Program-made: the position numbers and the translations under genes
Source: Phascolarctobacterium faecium DSM 14760
GTDB lineage: Bacteria; Bacillota; Negativicutes; Acidaminococcales; Acidaminococcaceae
Length of the DNA: 64,000 nt
NCBI RefSeq assembly: GCF_003269275.1
Contig: NZ_QLTS01000008.1
Coordinates: 1-64,000 of the forward strand
Direction: 5' to 3'
Shown here: in pieces, positions 1-7,034 of the stretch
How the letters are laid out: each line of letters starts with the position of its first letter
Numbering within the stretch: the first letter of the stretch is position 1
The notes under the pieces: generated by a model
Told to the model about the DNA's origin: nothing
Databases searched by the model: none
The model's input: only the letters and a program-made list of their open reading frames with translations

Positions 1-117
1 ATACAGAGGGTTTTAAAGCGCAATCCAAATCTTAACAGCGCTGAAAGTTCTTTGCTGACTTTCTTTCAAGAAAGTCTAAAAAAGCTAAAAAAGCTAAAGA
101 AAAATAAAAAAGATTGA
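1..117 (+). CDS. Possible 3' end of a lysine-rich protein (partial)
   Basis: Frame 1 is open from the left edge to a TGA at 115-117, while the other two forward frames stop within the first 35 bases. The 38 visible residues end in a basic, lysine-rich tail (repeats of KKL). A strong hairpin at 150-185 follows. No family can be assigned from so short a tail, and low-complexity AT-rich DNA can stay open by chance. Confidence 0.35.
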   Translation: MQRVLKRNPNLNSAESSLLTFFQESLKKLKKLKKNKKD

Positions 118-149
118 AGAAAACATTAAAAGAAAACATCGTGTTCTTT

Positions 150-185
150 AAAAAGCAGCCCTTTTAAACAAGGGGGCTGCTTTTT
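150..185. terminator. Bidirectional intrinsic terminator
   Basis: The arms AAAAAGCAGCCC and GGGCTGCTTTTT form a 12-bp hairpin with T-runs on both strands. It lies between the rightward partial frame at the left edge and the leftward amidase gene, so it probably ends both transcripts. Confidence 0.8.
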
Positions 186-733
186 GCATACCACAGGGCC
201 TTGCCCCTGATGACCTGCCCGCCGGGCTTCATTGCTCCGTCGCCGGGTGAATCGCGCAGATACCATAAATCCCAGCGGGTTTCGGCGTCGCCGCTGTACG
301 GTCCGTAGCCGTCGATAAGCGCAGCTTCGCAGTGAGTAAGCACGTTCCCGCGGTCGATAGGGATATTGAGCCCCTGCGCCAGCTTGGCAACTAATTTACC
401 TGCGGCATCGATCTGGCGGGGAGTGGGCGGAAACTTGCCGAACTCAGTATCTCTGCCGTTATGGGGCAGCGCGCCGCAGGCGCAGCAGAGAGCGATACCG
501 ATAGCGCCGGTATTGCGCTGCCACGTATGGCTTTTAAGCTCGGTGAGCTGCGTGCAGGTATGGTAAATACTGCCGTCGGCGTCGATGTTGAAATGGTAGT
601 CGTCGTAAAGCTGGCCGTAATGTCCTGCGGTCCAGTGCAGATAGATCTGCGAGATGCGGTTGTGTCCCAGGGCGACAAGTTCGGCGAGTTTGGCTGCTGT
701 CAGCAGCGGTGCTGATGATATTTGCATTTGCAT
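164..733 (-). CDS. N-acetylmuramoyl-L-alanine amidase (Amidase_2 / endolysin-like)
   Basis: Predicted zinc amidase that cleaves the bond between N-acetylmuramic acid and L-alanine in peptidoglycan. The order of motifs fits the Amidase_2/PGRP fold: IYLHWTAG (first zinc His), DYHFNIDADG, NTGAIGIAL and VLTHCEAA (second His), followed by a C-terminal RWDLWYLRD segment. There is no signal peptide, which suits a phage endolysin that needs a holin, although no holin is visible. The ATG at 733 is preferred over the upstream start because GGAAAGGAG stands about 9 bases before it. The C-terminus runs into the terminator hairpin. The gene is read away from the regulator genes at 1191-2991 and is probably a prophage remnant whose other parts lie left of the window. 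Confidence 0.8.
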   Translation of the reverse strand: MQMQISSAPLLTAAKLAELVALGHNRISQIYLHWTAGHYGQLYDDYHFNIDADGSIYHTCTQLTELKSHTWQRNTGAIGIALCCACGALPHNGRDTEFGKFPPTPRQIDAAGKLVAKLAQGLNIPIDRGNVLTHCEAALIDGYGPYSGDAETRWDLWYLRDSPGDGAMKPGGQVIRGKALWYAKSSPLV

Positions 734-824
734 AGTAGAGATGCTCCTTTCCTGTGAGTTTGGAGAGCAGGCCATTATTTTAACGTACTCCGTTCAGCAT
801 TTTGATGTGCTGTGGCACCCTCTC

Positions 825-843
825 ACTCTTATATGGCTTTTTA
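825..843 (+). repeat. Left arm of a 19-bp perfect inverted repeat
   Basis: ACTCTTATATGGCTTTTTA is the exact reverse complement of 952-970. The 108 bases between the arms make this too wide for a simple hairpin terminator. Outside the arms the match resumes as CCCT on the left against AGGGG on the right, with a 3-base offset. It could be an invertible segment, a recombinase site pair or a large RNA stem. Confidence 0.75.
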
Positions 844-951
844 GGCCCTGTTTTTTAACCTGCCGGCAAGAAAAATTTAAAAAGTGTAAAATTTGCTCTT
901 CCAAGCAGCGGATAAAAAATATTTATGTAAAGGGGGTTAAAAATGACCTTG

Positions 952-970
952 TAAAAAGCCATATAAGAGT
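952..970 (-). repeat. Right arm of the 19-bp perfect inverted repeat
   Basis: TAAAAAGCCATATAAGAGT pairs base for base with 825-843. See the left arm. Confidence 0.75.
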
Positions 971-1190
971 AGGGGATATTATTACTGACGCAGTAAGCAT
1001 ACCGAATCTTTTAAATCTTAAAGACCTTTAGCATCTCTTAAAGCTTTTAAATCATTAAAATCTGTAAATCCTTCATACATACTTATGATTTTGACTTGGA
1101 AGTTTTAAGTGTTAATAATGGTTTTGTATTACTGATCTGCGTTAGTATTGATACTTACACCCTAAATTCAGCGAAAGCAGGTAAAAAAAC

Positions 1191-1517
1191 ATGAATGATT
1201 CTTTAGCTTCACAACAAAAATCTAAAAAGACGGGCGGCGATGTGCTGAGTGCCCGTCTTTTGTATTTGGCGCTGAAATGCCCCTTACTGCAGGGAAAACA
1301 CTGCCAGACAGAGACTGTACGGCCAGTTGAGCCGCAGTCTGCCAGAACGGTGAAACCGCCGAGAAAGGACGATGCTTTAGTAGAGCTGCGTATCGTTTTG
1401 CCTTATGGTCTGCGCAAGCAGGCACAGGACGAGCATATCAACTGCAGCGCTTTGTTCCGCAGGGCGCTTAAGCGCAGTTTAACGTCACGCCGCAGTTCAG
1501 GCGCAAGGTGTGACTAG
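1191..1517 (+). CDS. Small protein with ribbon-helix-helix-like C-terminus
   Basis: Protein of 108 residues. The last 45 residues (VELRIVLPYGLRKQAQDEHIN followed by a CSALFRRALKRSL segment) have the beta-strand, helix, helix pattern of CopG/CcdA-type ribbon-helix-helix DNA-binding domains. The first half is basic and poorly conserved in appearance, and it holds CPLLQGKHC, a possible metal site. The start is uncertain because only a weak AGCAGG precedes it. The stop overlaps the GTG start of the next gene (TAGTG), which implies translational coupling. No toxin gene follows, so I read it as a phage-type regulator, not as an antitoxin. Confidence 0.5.
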   Translation: MNDSLASQQKSKKTGGDVLSARLLYLALKCPLLQGKHCQTETVRPVEPQSARTVKPPRKDDALVELRIVLPYGLRKQAQDEHINCSALFRRALKRSLTSRRSSGARCD

Positions 1518-1735
1518 TGGATCATTTTACAGCGATCGAAAATGCGTGGCTGGAACCTCCGCAGAGCCTGGCGGAAGCCGTGTACAGCTGTGAATTGTGT
1601 AATGAGGCTGTTGGCGCCGGTGATTTGTATATCGAGCTGGATGGGCTCATTATTTGTATAGACTGTCTGGACAGCCTGACGGCGCGGGAGCTGGCAGTAG
1701 AGGTGTTGAATAATAAGATCACCGCAGCAGGGTGA
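1517..1735 (+). CDS. Small CxxC...CxxC protein (putative zinc finger)
   Basis: Protein of 72 residues with two cysteine pairs, CELC near residue 25 and CIDC near residue 48, spaced as in small zinc-ribbon proteins of phages. It starts at GTG 1517, overlapping the previous stop by one base, with AAGGTG about 8 bases upstream. It is encoded between a ribbon-helix-helix protein and a sigma-like factor. Zinc binding is inferred from cysteine spacing only, and the function is unknown. Confidence 0.5.
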   Translation: MDHFTAIENAWLEPPQSLAEAVYSCELCNEAVGAGDLYIELDGLIICIDCLDSLTARELAVEVLNNKITAAG

Positions 1736-1752
1736 AATAAGGGGATGTATTG

Positions 1753-2406
1753 ATGACAGTTACTTGCACAGAAACAGCGGAGTGTGATAAATGGGCCGAA
1801 ATAGTGGCTTTAGCGCAGCAGGGCAATAAAAAGATGCTGGGGGTGATTTTGCAGGCTTTTGATATCAAACTGCGTAAAATAGCACATACCAGCGCATACA
1901 AAGGTTTTGCCGAGGATGGCGAACAGATCGAAAGGATTGCCGTAGTAAAGGCGCTGGAAAAGTGGGGACAGCGGCAGGATTTCGAGAAGCTGCCGGCTTT
2001 TATCGTCAGTAAGTCGTATACGGCGATCAGTAGTGAATGGAAACGCCGGCATAAGGATGAAGAAATGACCTGCCCTTATGAAATAGAAAGCGGCTGTGAA
2101 TTTGCAGAGGAAGTGCTGACGGCAGATGCGGCGCAGACGACGCGTACTTATTTTGAACAGCAGCAACTGCAGCAGGATTTTGCGGAAGTGCGGGAACTGC
2201 TGGTACAGCTTTCGCCCAAACAGGAAGAATTGATCGAACTGCATTTTTTAGAAGGCTGGAGCAACGGCGAACTGGCACAGAGATTTGGCGTCAGTCCTGC
2301 GGCGATCAGCAAAACGATCAAAAAAGGGCTTACTAAGCTGCGGCAGCTGCTGCTTGCAGCGCATCAGGCCGAAAAACAGCGGGAAGCGGAAGAACTGATG
2401 ATGTAG
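1753..2406 (+). CDS. Sigma-70 family-like factor, phage type
   Basis: Protein of 217 residues. The C-terminal 70 residues form a sigma region 4 helix-turn-helix: LSPKQEELIELHFLEGWSNG, then ELAQRFGVSPAAISKTIKKG. The N-terminal part resembles a reduced region 2 (ALAQQGNKKMLGVILQAFD), as in small sigma-like regulators of prophages and toxin loci. The ATG at 1753 is chosen because AGGGG stands about 8 bases upstream. The TTG just before is less likely. It lies with the two preceding small genes as one transcription unit and probably controls late genes of the prophage that this block came from. Target promoters are not identifiable here. Confidence 0.65.
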   Translation: MTVTCTETAECDKWAEIVALAQQGNKKMLGVILQAFDIKLRKIAHTSAYKGFAEDGEQIERIAVVKALEKWGQRQDFEKLPAFIVSKSYTAISSEWKRRHKDEEMTCPYEIESGCEFAEEVLTADAAQTTRTYFEQQQLQQDFAEVRELLVQLSPKQEELIELHFLEGWSNGELAQRFGVSPAAISKTIKKGLTKLRQLLLAAHQAEKQREAEELMM

Positions 2407-2580
2407 ATAAGCTGGAATATGGATCATCAGGCGCAGGCCGGCAGGCTGTTATGGCACTGCCAGCCAGGGTGATCTGCCTGGGAAATGCGTTTGCTGCTGT
2501 CTGGACAGAGAAACCCGTAAGTGCGCCTGACCATATAAGCCAATCAAAGGCTGAAAATATTGCGAAGGATGTGCTGAAAA

Positions 2581-2991
2581 ATGGAGAGACCTTATGAACA
2601 GATACGGCGGATGATAAAACTGTTTGAATATAACAGACTAAAGCTGCGGTTTAGAAACGAAGATGAACGGGCCAGATTTATTGATGGCTGGGCAGAATGC
2701 TTCTGCGAGACGGACGATGCCGAATGGAATATTGCGGTGACTATTATGACTGCCCGCCGCCGCGAACCGAACTTCTATAATATGGAAAAAGCCCTGCGCG
2801 AAGCGCAGGGCATAAGGAGGGAGAGGATATTAGATAAAGAACGAAGAGAAAACGATCAAGCGAATACCACAAATGCACAAAAAAGAGCCTTGCAAAAGCA
2901 AGGCTCTTATAATTTGAAAGCTACACCGAAAACACCCGAAGAAATAGCGCAGGAAGCACTGCTGCGGTATGAGAGGAAGGGGAGAGGTTAA
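2581..2991 (+). CDS. Hypothetical phage-associated protein
   Basis: I do not recognise a family. The 136 residues are charged, with no membrane segment. The N-terminal half (YEQIRRMIKLFEYNRLKLRF) looks helical, and the C-terminal half is lysine- and glutamine-rich. AAGGA precedes the ATG by about 11 bases. Two perfect hairpins lie within the reading frame (2791-2811 and 2883-2908), and a strong AAGGAGGG at 2813-2820 has no ATG behind it. This suggests either that the frame is a fusion of fragments or that the DNA encodes an RNA element. Confidence 0.4.
   Translation: MERPYEQIRRMIKLFEYNRLKLRFRNEDERARFIDGWAECFCETDDAEWNIAVTIMTARRREPNFYNMEKALREAQGIRRERILDKERRENDQANTTNAQKRALQKQGSYNLKATPKTPEEIAQEALLRYERKGRG
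2791..2811. repeat. Perfect 9-bp hairpin inside an ORF
   Basis: GCCCTGCGC, loop GAA, GCGCAGGGC. It is followed directly by the ribosome-binding-like AAGGAGGG, so it could control translation, but no start codon is correctly spaced. Confidence 0.6.
2883..2908. repeat. Perfect 11-bp hairpin inside an ORF
   Basis: AAGAGCCTTGC, loop AAAA, GCAAGGCTCTT. It is the shape of an intrinsic terminator, but it is followed by ATAATTTG, not a T-run, and it falls within the 136-residue frame. Confidence 0.6.
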
Positions 2992-3428
2992 AATTGGATA
3001 TAGTTAATTAATTATTAAGGTACTTTTTATTAAATGTTCAATTACAAATCCTAACATGATAACTTGATTTAAAGTAGTCTATCATAGTATCGATATTTGA
3101 AGTGATAATATCTTCATATGTAAAGTTATTTCTTAATTTAATCAAAGAATTTAAATTCTCTGGTGGGGCGTTTTTGAGGTTAGTATAAAAAACATCCGTT
3201 AAAGTATTATCTAATGTTTTTAACATACAATAGCTCAGTTTTTGTTTCCCTTAAAATTCGTATATGATCATTATTTATAGTCAATTCCATAGAAGATTTT
3301 TGTGGGTGTATTTATATTTCTTTTAATATTTTATGTAATAGTGATGAATATTTAAGAGCTTTTATTTGTTTTGATACTATAAAACAAAATTAAATAATTC
3401 TATATAGAGAAAGAAATCAATCATTAAA
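2992..3428. other. AT-rich spacer at the left edge of the defence island
   Basis: Base composition drops sharply here and stays low to about 8540. The only frame is a 62-residue leftward one at 3038-3226 that lacks a ribosome-binding site and resembles nothing I know. It may be a gene relic. No hairpin or repeat stands out. The boundary near 3000 probably marks the junction between the prophage remnant and the island. Confidence 0.4.
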
Positions 3429-3458
3429 TTGTAAAATATAAAATATAAATGATATAAT
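3429..3458 (+). promoter_or_regulatory. Promoter of the RT-nitrilase gene
   Basis: TTGTAA at 3429-3434, an 18-base spacer, and TATAAT at 3453-3458. The start codon at 3491 lies about 33 bases beyond the -10, so the leader is very short. The -10 is inside the palindrome 3448-3472. Confidence 0.6.
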
Positions 3459-3472
3459 ATAATTATATCATT
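3448..3472. promoter_or_regulatory. 10-bp inverted repeat over the -10 of the RT gene
   Basis: AATGATATAA, spacer TATAA, TTATATCATT: a perfect inverted repeat that covers the -10 and ends just before the ribosome-binding site GGAAGGA. It could be an operator for a repressor or a small RNA stem that masks the start. The AT-rich setting makes chance palindromes more likely. Confidence 0.5.
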
Positions 3473-3490
3473 ATGGAAGGAAGAATGTTC

Positions 3491-6400
3491 ATGTGTAATA
3501 AGCTAGAGAGGGATATAAAAATAGCATATAAAAAATTGAAAGCTAATATATATTTTGATAAAACGCAGCTTCCTTTGAGAAATAAAATTGTCGATTTCGA
3601 ATTGAATGATTTTGAAAAAAATATAAAAGAAATGAATGATGCCTTATTGGGAAATGATAAAGTATGGAATAAGTACCAAGAAAAAATTTTAAAATCTATA
3701 GATGTATTATTATTGCCAAAGAAACTATCTAAAGAAGATTTGCCAGAAGTAATTTTTAATACTAATGAAAATGATATAGTTATTGATAAGCCGCAATTTT
3801 TTATAGATCTTGATGTTACCGGACATATATTGGGGGTATTGTGGATTTTATTCATTGGTCGCTTCTTAGATGATGATATGTATGAATATTCATATGGTAA
3901 TAGATTAAGAAGAACTTTAGTAAATAATGAACTAATGAATGAAGAAAATAATATAACTTTTTCTCCCTCTTTATTTCAACCGTATTTTTCACAATATGAA
4001 GATTGGCGAGATAAAGGTCTGAAATTAGCTAAAAATTGTTTAATTGAAAAGCAAGATGCATTAATATTGACTTTGGATTTTAAAAGTTTTTTTTATAATA
4101 TAGAAATTACAAGTGAAGAATTTGATGCTTTTTATGATGGTAATGAAGAATGGAAAAGAAGGGTAAATTTATTCGTATTTAAAGTTATAAAACAATATTC
4201 GAAGTTAGTGAACAAAATTACAGATATGTATGTAGTAGATGGAGCAGAGGCATCTATATTACCAATAGGATTTTTACCATCAAATATATTGTCTAACTGG
4301 AGATTAAATCAATTCGATAGGCAGATAATAGATCGGTGGAATCCTGTTTATTATGGACGATATGTTGATGATATTATTATTGTTGATAAAGTAGAAAAAA
4401 ATAGCTCCTTATTGAAAGAACAACTATCTAAAACAGATATAATAAAATATTATTTTTGCGGATGTAATGCGACGAAAAGTAGAGATAAAATTTGTCCAAA
4501 TGATAATGAACTTTTTATCTGTAAAGATGAAAAAAATGTGTATTCTGTCAATAGGAAGTTTTTAAACAATACAAAGTCACATATTTCTGTTCAAAATGAT
4601 AAGGTAAAAGTATTTTATTTTAAGCAAGGTGCAACAGAAGCTTTATTGACATGCTTTCAAACACAAATTGCACATAATGTTAGTGAATTTAGATTTTTAC
4701 CTGATATAGAGTCAGGTTTAATTGGTAATGACTATAGTGAAATTTTTGATTTAAATAATAGTGGAAGTATAAATAAATTAAGGGACGTAAATGAAATAAC
4801 TTTAAACAAATTTGAACTGTCAAAATTTTTAGGTAAATATCTACGTGTTGGTGCAGTAATAGAAGACAAAAAAGAAAGCAAATTTGACAAAGATTTGTTA
4901 AATATTTTTGATAAAAGAATGTTAATAGAAAATTATGCATCTTGGGAAAAACTGTTCGAGATATTGGTTGTGAATAATAGAGTCAAAGATATTAAAAATT
5001 TAGTGAAGAAAATTTCAGAAGCCATTGGCAATGTAAAATTAAAAGATGAAAATATAAAATTAAATGAATATAGAAAGGGATTATATACAATTCTATATTC
5101 TTCTTTAAGTAGAGCCCTGGCTCTTTGTTGGGGAACTCATATTAAAGAGTTATTGACTGATCTTGAGCTTAATAAAATAATAAATTATAAAGCGAAAGAA
5201 ATTACATGTTTAAGAAAATCTTATTGCTTAACTAGAATGGTAAATAAATATACTACGCCGTTACCAGTCGATTGTATCAAAGAAGAAGCATTTTGTGATT
5301 CTAGGAATGATAATTTTTATTTATATAAGCTTGATAGTATGATGAAAAATATTAAAGAGTCAAATTTTTGGGGAATTTTATCAGAAACTAATATTTTGAA
5401 TAATTATATTTATTACCCATATATAGTGGCTCCACAAGAAATATCTTTTTCTTTAATTTGCAAAAAAATTGCTAAAAATAATAATATAGACAAACATGAT
5501 GAATTATTGAAAAAAACAAATGATTTATATTTTTATTTAAATTATTTGCACCCAAAAGATTTAGATAGACCTATTATGACTAATGAAATTGAAGTTAAGA
5601 AAATAGAGAAGATAAAAAATGAAAGAGAAGACATTTTTGGAATTTTTGTAAATAGTACCAAAAGAAGTAAATTAAGAGCAGCTATTGGAAATGCCATTTT
5701 GAAAGAATCAGATGTAATATCGGCACTTTGTAATAAACCTAATCGTACATATGATAGATATAAAGAAGTCTCAAAATTGTTGAGTGACGCTATAAAAGAG
5801 GGGGCAGAATTACTAGTATTACCAGAGAATTATTTGCCATTTGAGTGGCTCCCGATACTTACAAGATTTTGTGCTCGAAATCAAATGTCGATAATTACTG
5901 GAATTGAGCATGTAGTTTCTTTAAATAATAACAATATTAATAGAGGTGTTGTTTATAATCTTACTGCAGTGATACTTCCTTATAGGCAAGAAGAATATAA
6001 GTATGCTCATGTTACATATCATCAAAAAGTTCATTTTTCTCCAAATGAATTAAGATTAATTAAGGGTTATAATTATAGGCCAATGGAAGGAAATGTTTAT
6101 TGCTTATTTAAATGGGGGGATATATGGTTTTCATTATATTGTTGTTTTGAATTATCATCAATTAAAGCCAGGTCATTATTCCAATCTTATGCTGATTTAT
6201 GTATCGTAGTTGAATGGAATCGGGATATAAATTATTATAGTAGTATAATGGAATCTTTTTGTAGAGACTTACATTGTTATTGCATTCAAGTTAATTCATC
6301 TGATTATGGTGATAGTAGAATTGTGCAACCTTCGAAAACTGAGATATTGAATATAATCAGAACAAAAGGAGGGAAAAATCGTTCAATATTAGTAGAAGAT

Positions 6401-6550
6401 ATAGATATAGATGTTATGAGAAATTTTCAAATTAAGGAATATGAATTGCAAAAAGACGATAGCATATTTAAGCCAACTCCACCTCAATTTGATAAAGAAA
6501 TTTTGAAAATGAAAATGGAAAGAACTTTAAAGGATTATTTATGGAAATAA
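3491..6550 (+). CDS. drt1: Defence-associated reverse transcriptase fused to nitrilase (UG1/DRT1 type)
   Basis: Large protein of 1019 residues joining a reverse transcriptase to a C-terminal nitrilase domain. This is the architecture of the unknown-group-1 RTs known as DRT type 1 anti-phage systems. RT motifs: LTLDFKSFFYNI (catalytic Asp about residue 196), LPIGFLPSNILSNWRLNQFD, and GRYVDDIIIV with YVDD at 291-294. After a helical middle region, the nitrilase domain (about 705-1000) keeps a full Glu-Lys-Cys triad: LPENYLP (E779), YHQKVHFSP (K846), LYCCFELSS (C885). The ATG at 3491 is preferred over those at 3473 and 3485 because GGAAGGA is 10 bases upstream. Composition is much more AT-rich than the backbone, which points to transfer. 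A 20-bp hairpin covers the stop. It is not a retron or group II intron RT: no msr/msd or maturase features are seen. Confidence 0.9.
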   Translation: MCNKLERDIKIAYKKLKANIYFDKTQLPLRNKIVDFELNDFEKNIKEMNDALLGNDKVWNKYQEKILKSIDVLLLPKKLSKEDLPEVIFNTNENDIVIDKPQFFIDLDVTGHILGVLWILFIGRFLDDDMYEYSYGNRLRRTLVNNELMNEENNITFSPSLFQPYFSQYEDWRDKGLKLAKNCLIEKQDALILTLDFKSFFYNIEITSEEFDAFYDGNEEWKRRVNLFVFKVIKQYSKLVNKITDMYVVDGAEASILPIGFLPSNILSNWRLNQFDRQIIDRWNPVYYGRYVDDIIIVDKVEKNSSLLKEQLSKTDIIKYYFCGCNATKSRDKICPNDNELFICKDEKNVYSVNRKFLNNTKSHISVQNDKVKVFYFKQGATEALLTCFQTQIAHNVSEFRFLPDIESGLIGNDYSEIFDLNNSGSINKLRDVNEITLNKFELSKFLGKYLRVGAVIEDKKESKFDKDLLNIFDKRMLIENYASWEKLFEILVVNNRVKDIKNLVKKISEAIGNVKLKDENIKLNEYRKGLYTILYSSLSRALALCWGTHIKELLTDLELNKIINYKAKEITCLRKSYCLTRMVNKYTTPLPVDCIKEEAFCDSRNDNFYLYKLDSMMKNIKESNFWGILSETNILNNYIYYPYIVAPQEISFSLICKKIAKNNNIDKHDELLKKTNDLYFYLNYLHPKDLDRPIMTNEIEVKKIEKIKNEREDIFGIFVNSTKRSKLRAAIGNAILKESDVISALCNKPNRTYDRYKEVSKLLSDAIKEGAELLVLPENYLPFEWLPILTRFCARNQMSIITGIEHVVSLNNNNINRGVVYNLTAVILPYRQEEYKYAHVTYHQKVHFSPNELRLIKGYNYRPMEGNVYCLFKWGDIWFSLYCCFELSSIKARSLFQSYADLCIVVEWNRDINYYSSIMESFCRDLHCYCIQVNSSDYGDSRIVQPSKTEILNIIRTKGGKNRSILVEDIDIDVMRNFQIKEYELQKDDSIFKPTPPQFDKEILKMKMERTLKDYLWK

Positions 6551-6564
6551 TCCTTTAAAGTTCT
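6521..6564. repeat. 20-bp perfect hairpin spanning the RT-nitrilase stop codon
   Basis: Arms 6521-6540 and 6545-6564 are exact reverse complements, with the 4-base loop ATGG. The left arm encodes the last codons (RTLKDYL) and the right arm contains the TAA at 6548-6550. No T-run follows (TTCTAACAC), so it is not a typical intrinsic terminator. It could stabilise the mRNA 3' end or present a structured RNA to the enzyme. Confidence 0.85.
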
Positions 6565-6569
6565 AACAC

Positions 6570-6586
6570 AAAAGCCGCTGAATATT
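6570..6586. repeat. 17-bp direct repeat of the tRNA-Ala terminator
   Basis: AAAAGCCGCTGAATATT is identical to 8543-8559, the left half of the terminator downstream of tRNA-Ala(CGC). It lies directly after the hairpin of the RT-nitrilase gene and is read as an old attachment-site remnant. Confidence 0.65.
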
Positions 6587-6800
6587 GAACCGCCCCAGAG
6601 TTAATAGACACAAAATATAAAAGCCAATCATAGAATATCATTGATTTACTCCGTCTGACTCCGTTTTTACCTTTTGTTTAAAAGTATCAATGTAATGTAT
6701 TGAAAGAATCTTGTTTTGACAGACATACAAAAGCTTTCAGTCGCAATTTATATTCTAAGATTGAAGACTTTTTATTTCAATGTCTATTTTTCAGACTTCT

Positions 6801-6863
6801 GCTCAATATTCAGAGCGGCTTTTCTAATTTTTAATATACGCTGGAGACAAAGAGGGCAGAACT
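6801..6863 (-). repeat. Degenerate copy of tRNA-Ala 3' end plus terminator (att-like)
   Basis: This stretch aligns with 8550-8609 (terminator, spacer and the last part of tRNA-Ala) at roughly 50 of 63 positions with short gaps. The tRNA-end part CTGGAGACAAAGAGG matches GGTGGAGACGAAGAGG. The orientation is the same as in the intact tRNA. Such a copy is expected at the far end of an element integrated into a tRNA 3' end. The divergence suggests an old event. Confidence 0.7.
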
Positions 6864-7034
6864 ATTAATATTATTTGTGTAAGTCTTATATTATAAATGA
6901 GGCCAGTCAGACAAAACGTATTGAATATATAATAGTTTAAATTATGTAATTGGAAGTGGAGTATTAATTTATAAAATAAACCTAGTATAATGGCGCTGGT
7001 ATGGTATTATATGATATATATTGATGTTGACTAG

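Larger units (their letters stand above)
776..1190. other. Gene-free spacer with an inverted-repeat pair
   Basis: This stretch of 415 bases separates the amidase from the rightward regulator cluster. I see no credible gene. It contains the 19-bp inverted repeats listed separately and several AT-rich repeats of the form CTTTTAAATC near 1008-1050. Promoters for both flanking units should lie here, but none stands out. Confidence 0.5.
6565..7034. other. Gene-free spacer with remnants of an attachment site
   Basis: Nearly 500 bases without a credible gene between the convergent RT-nitrilase and PD-(D/E)XK genes. It carries two partial copies of the tRNA-Ala/terminator sequence (6570-6586 and 6801-6863), listed separately. 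The rest is AT-rich with no clear structure. Confidence 0.6.

Noticed and set aside
1191-1735. Type II toxin-antitoxin pair
   Set aside because: The first protein resembles an RHH antitoxin, but the second is a small cysteine-pair protein with no toxin features, and a sigma-like gene follows.
3038-3226. Leftward ORF of 62 residues in the AT-rich spacer
   Set aside because: No ribosome-binding site, no recognisable family and AT-rich composition in which short frames arise by chance. Kept only as a possible relic in the spacer entry.
3240-3490. Retron-type msr/msd RNA upstream of the RT gene
   Set aside because: I found no long inverted repeats or conserved guanosine context expected of a retron ncRNA, and the nitrilase fusion fits DRT1 instead.
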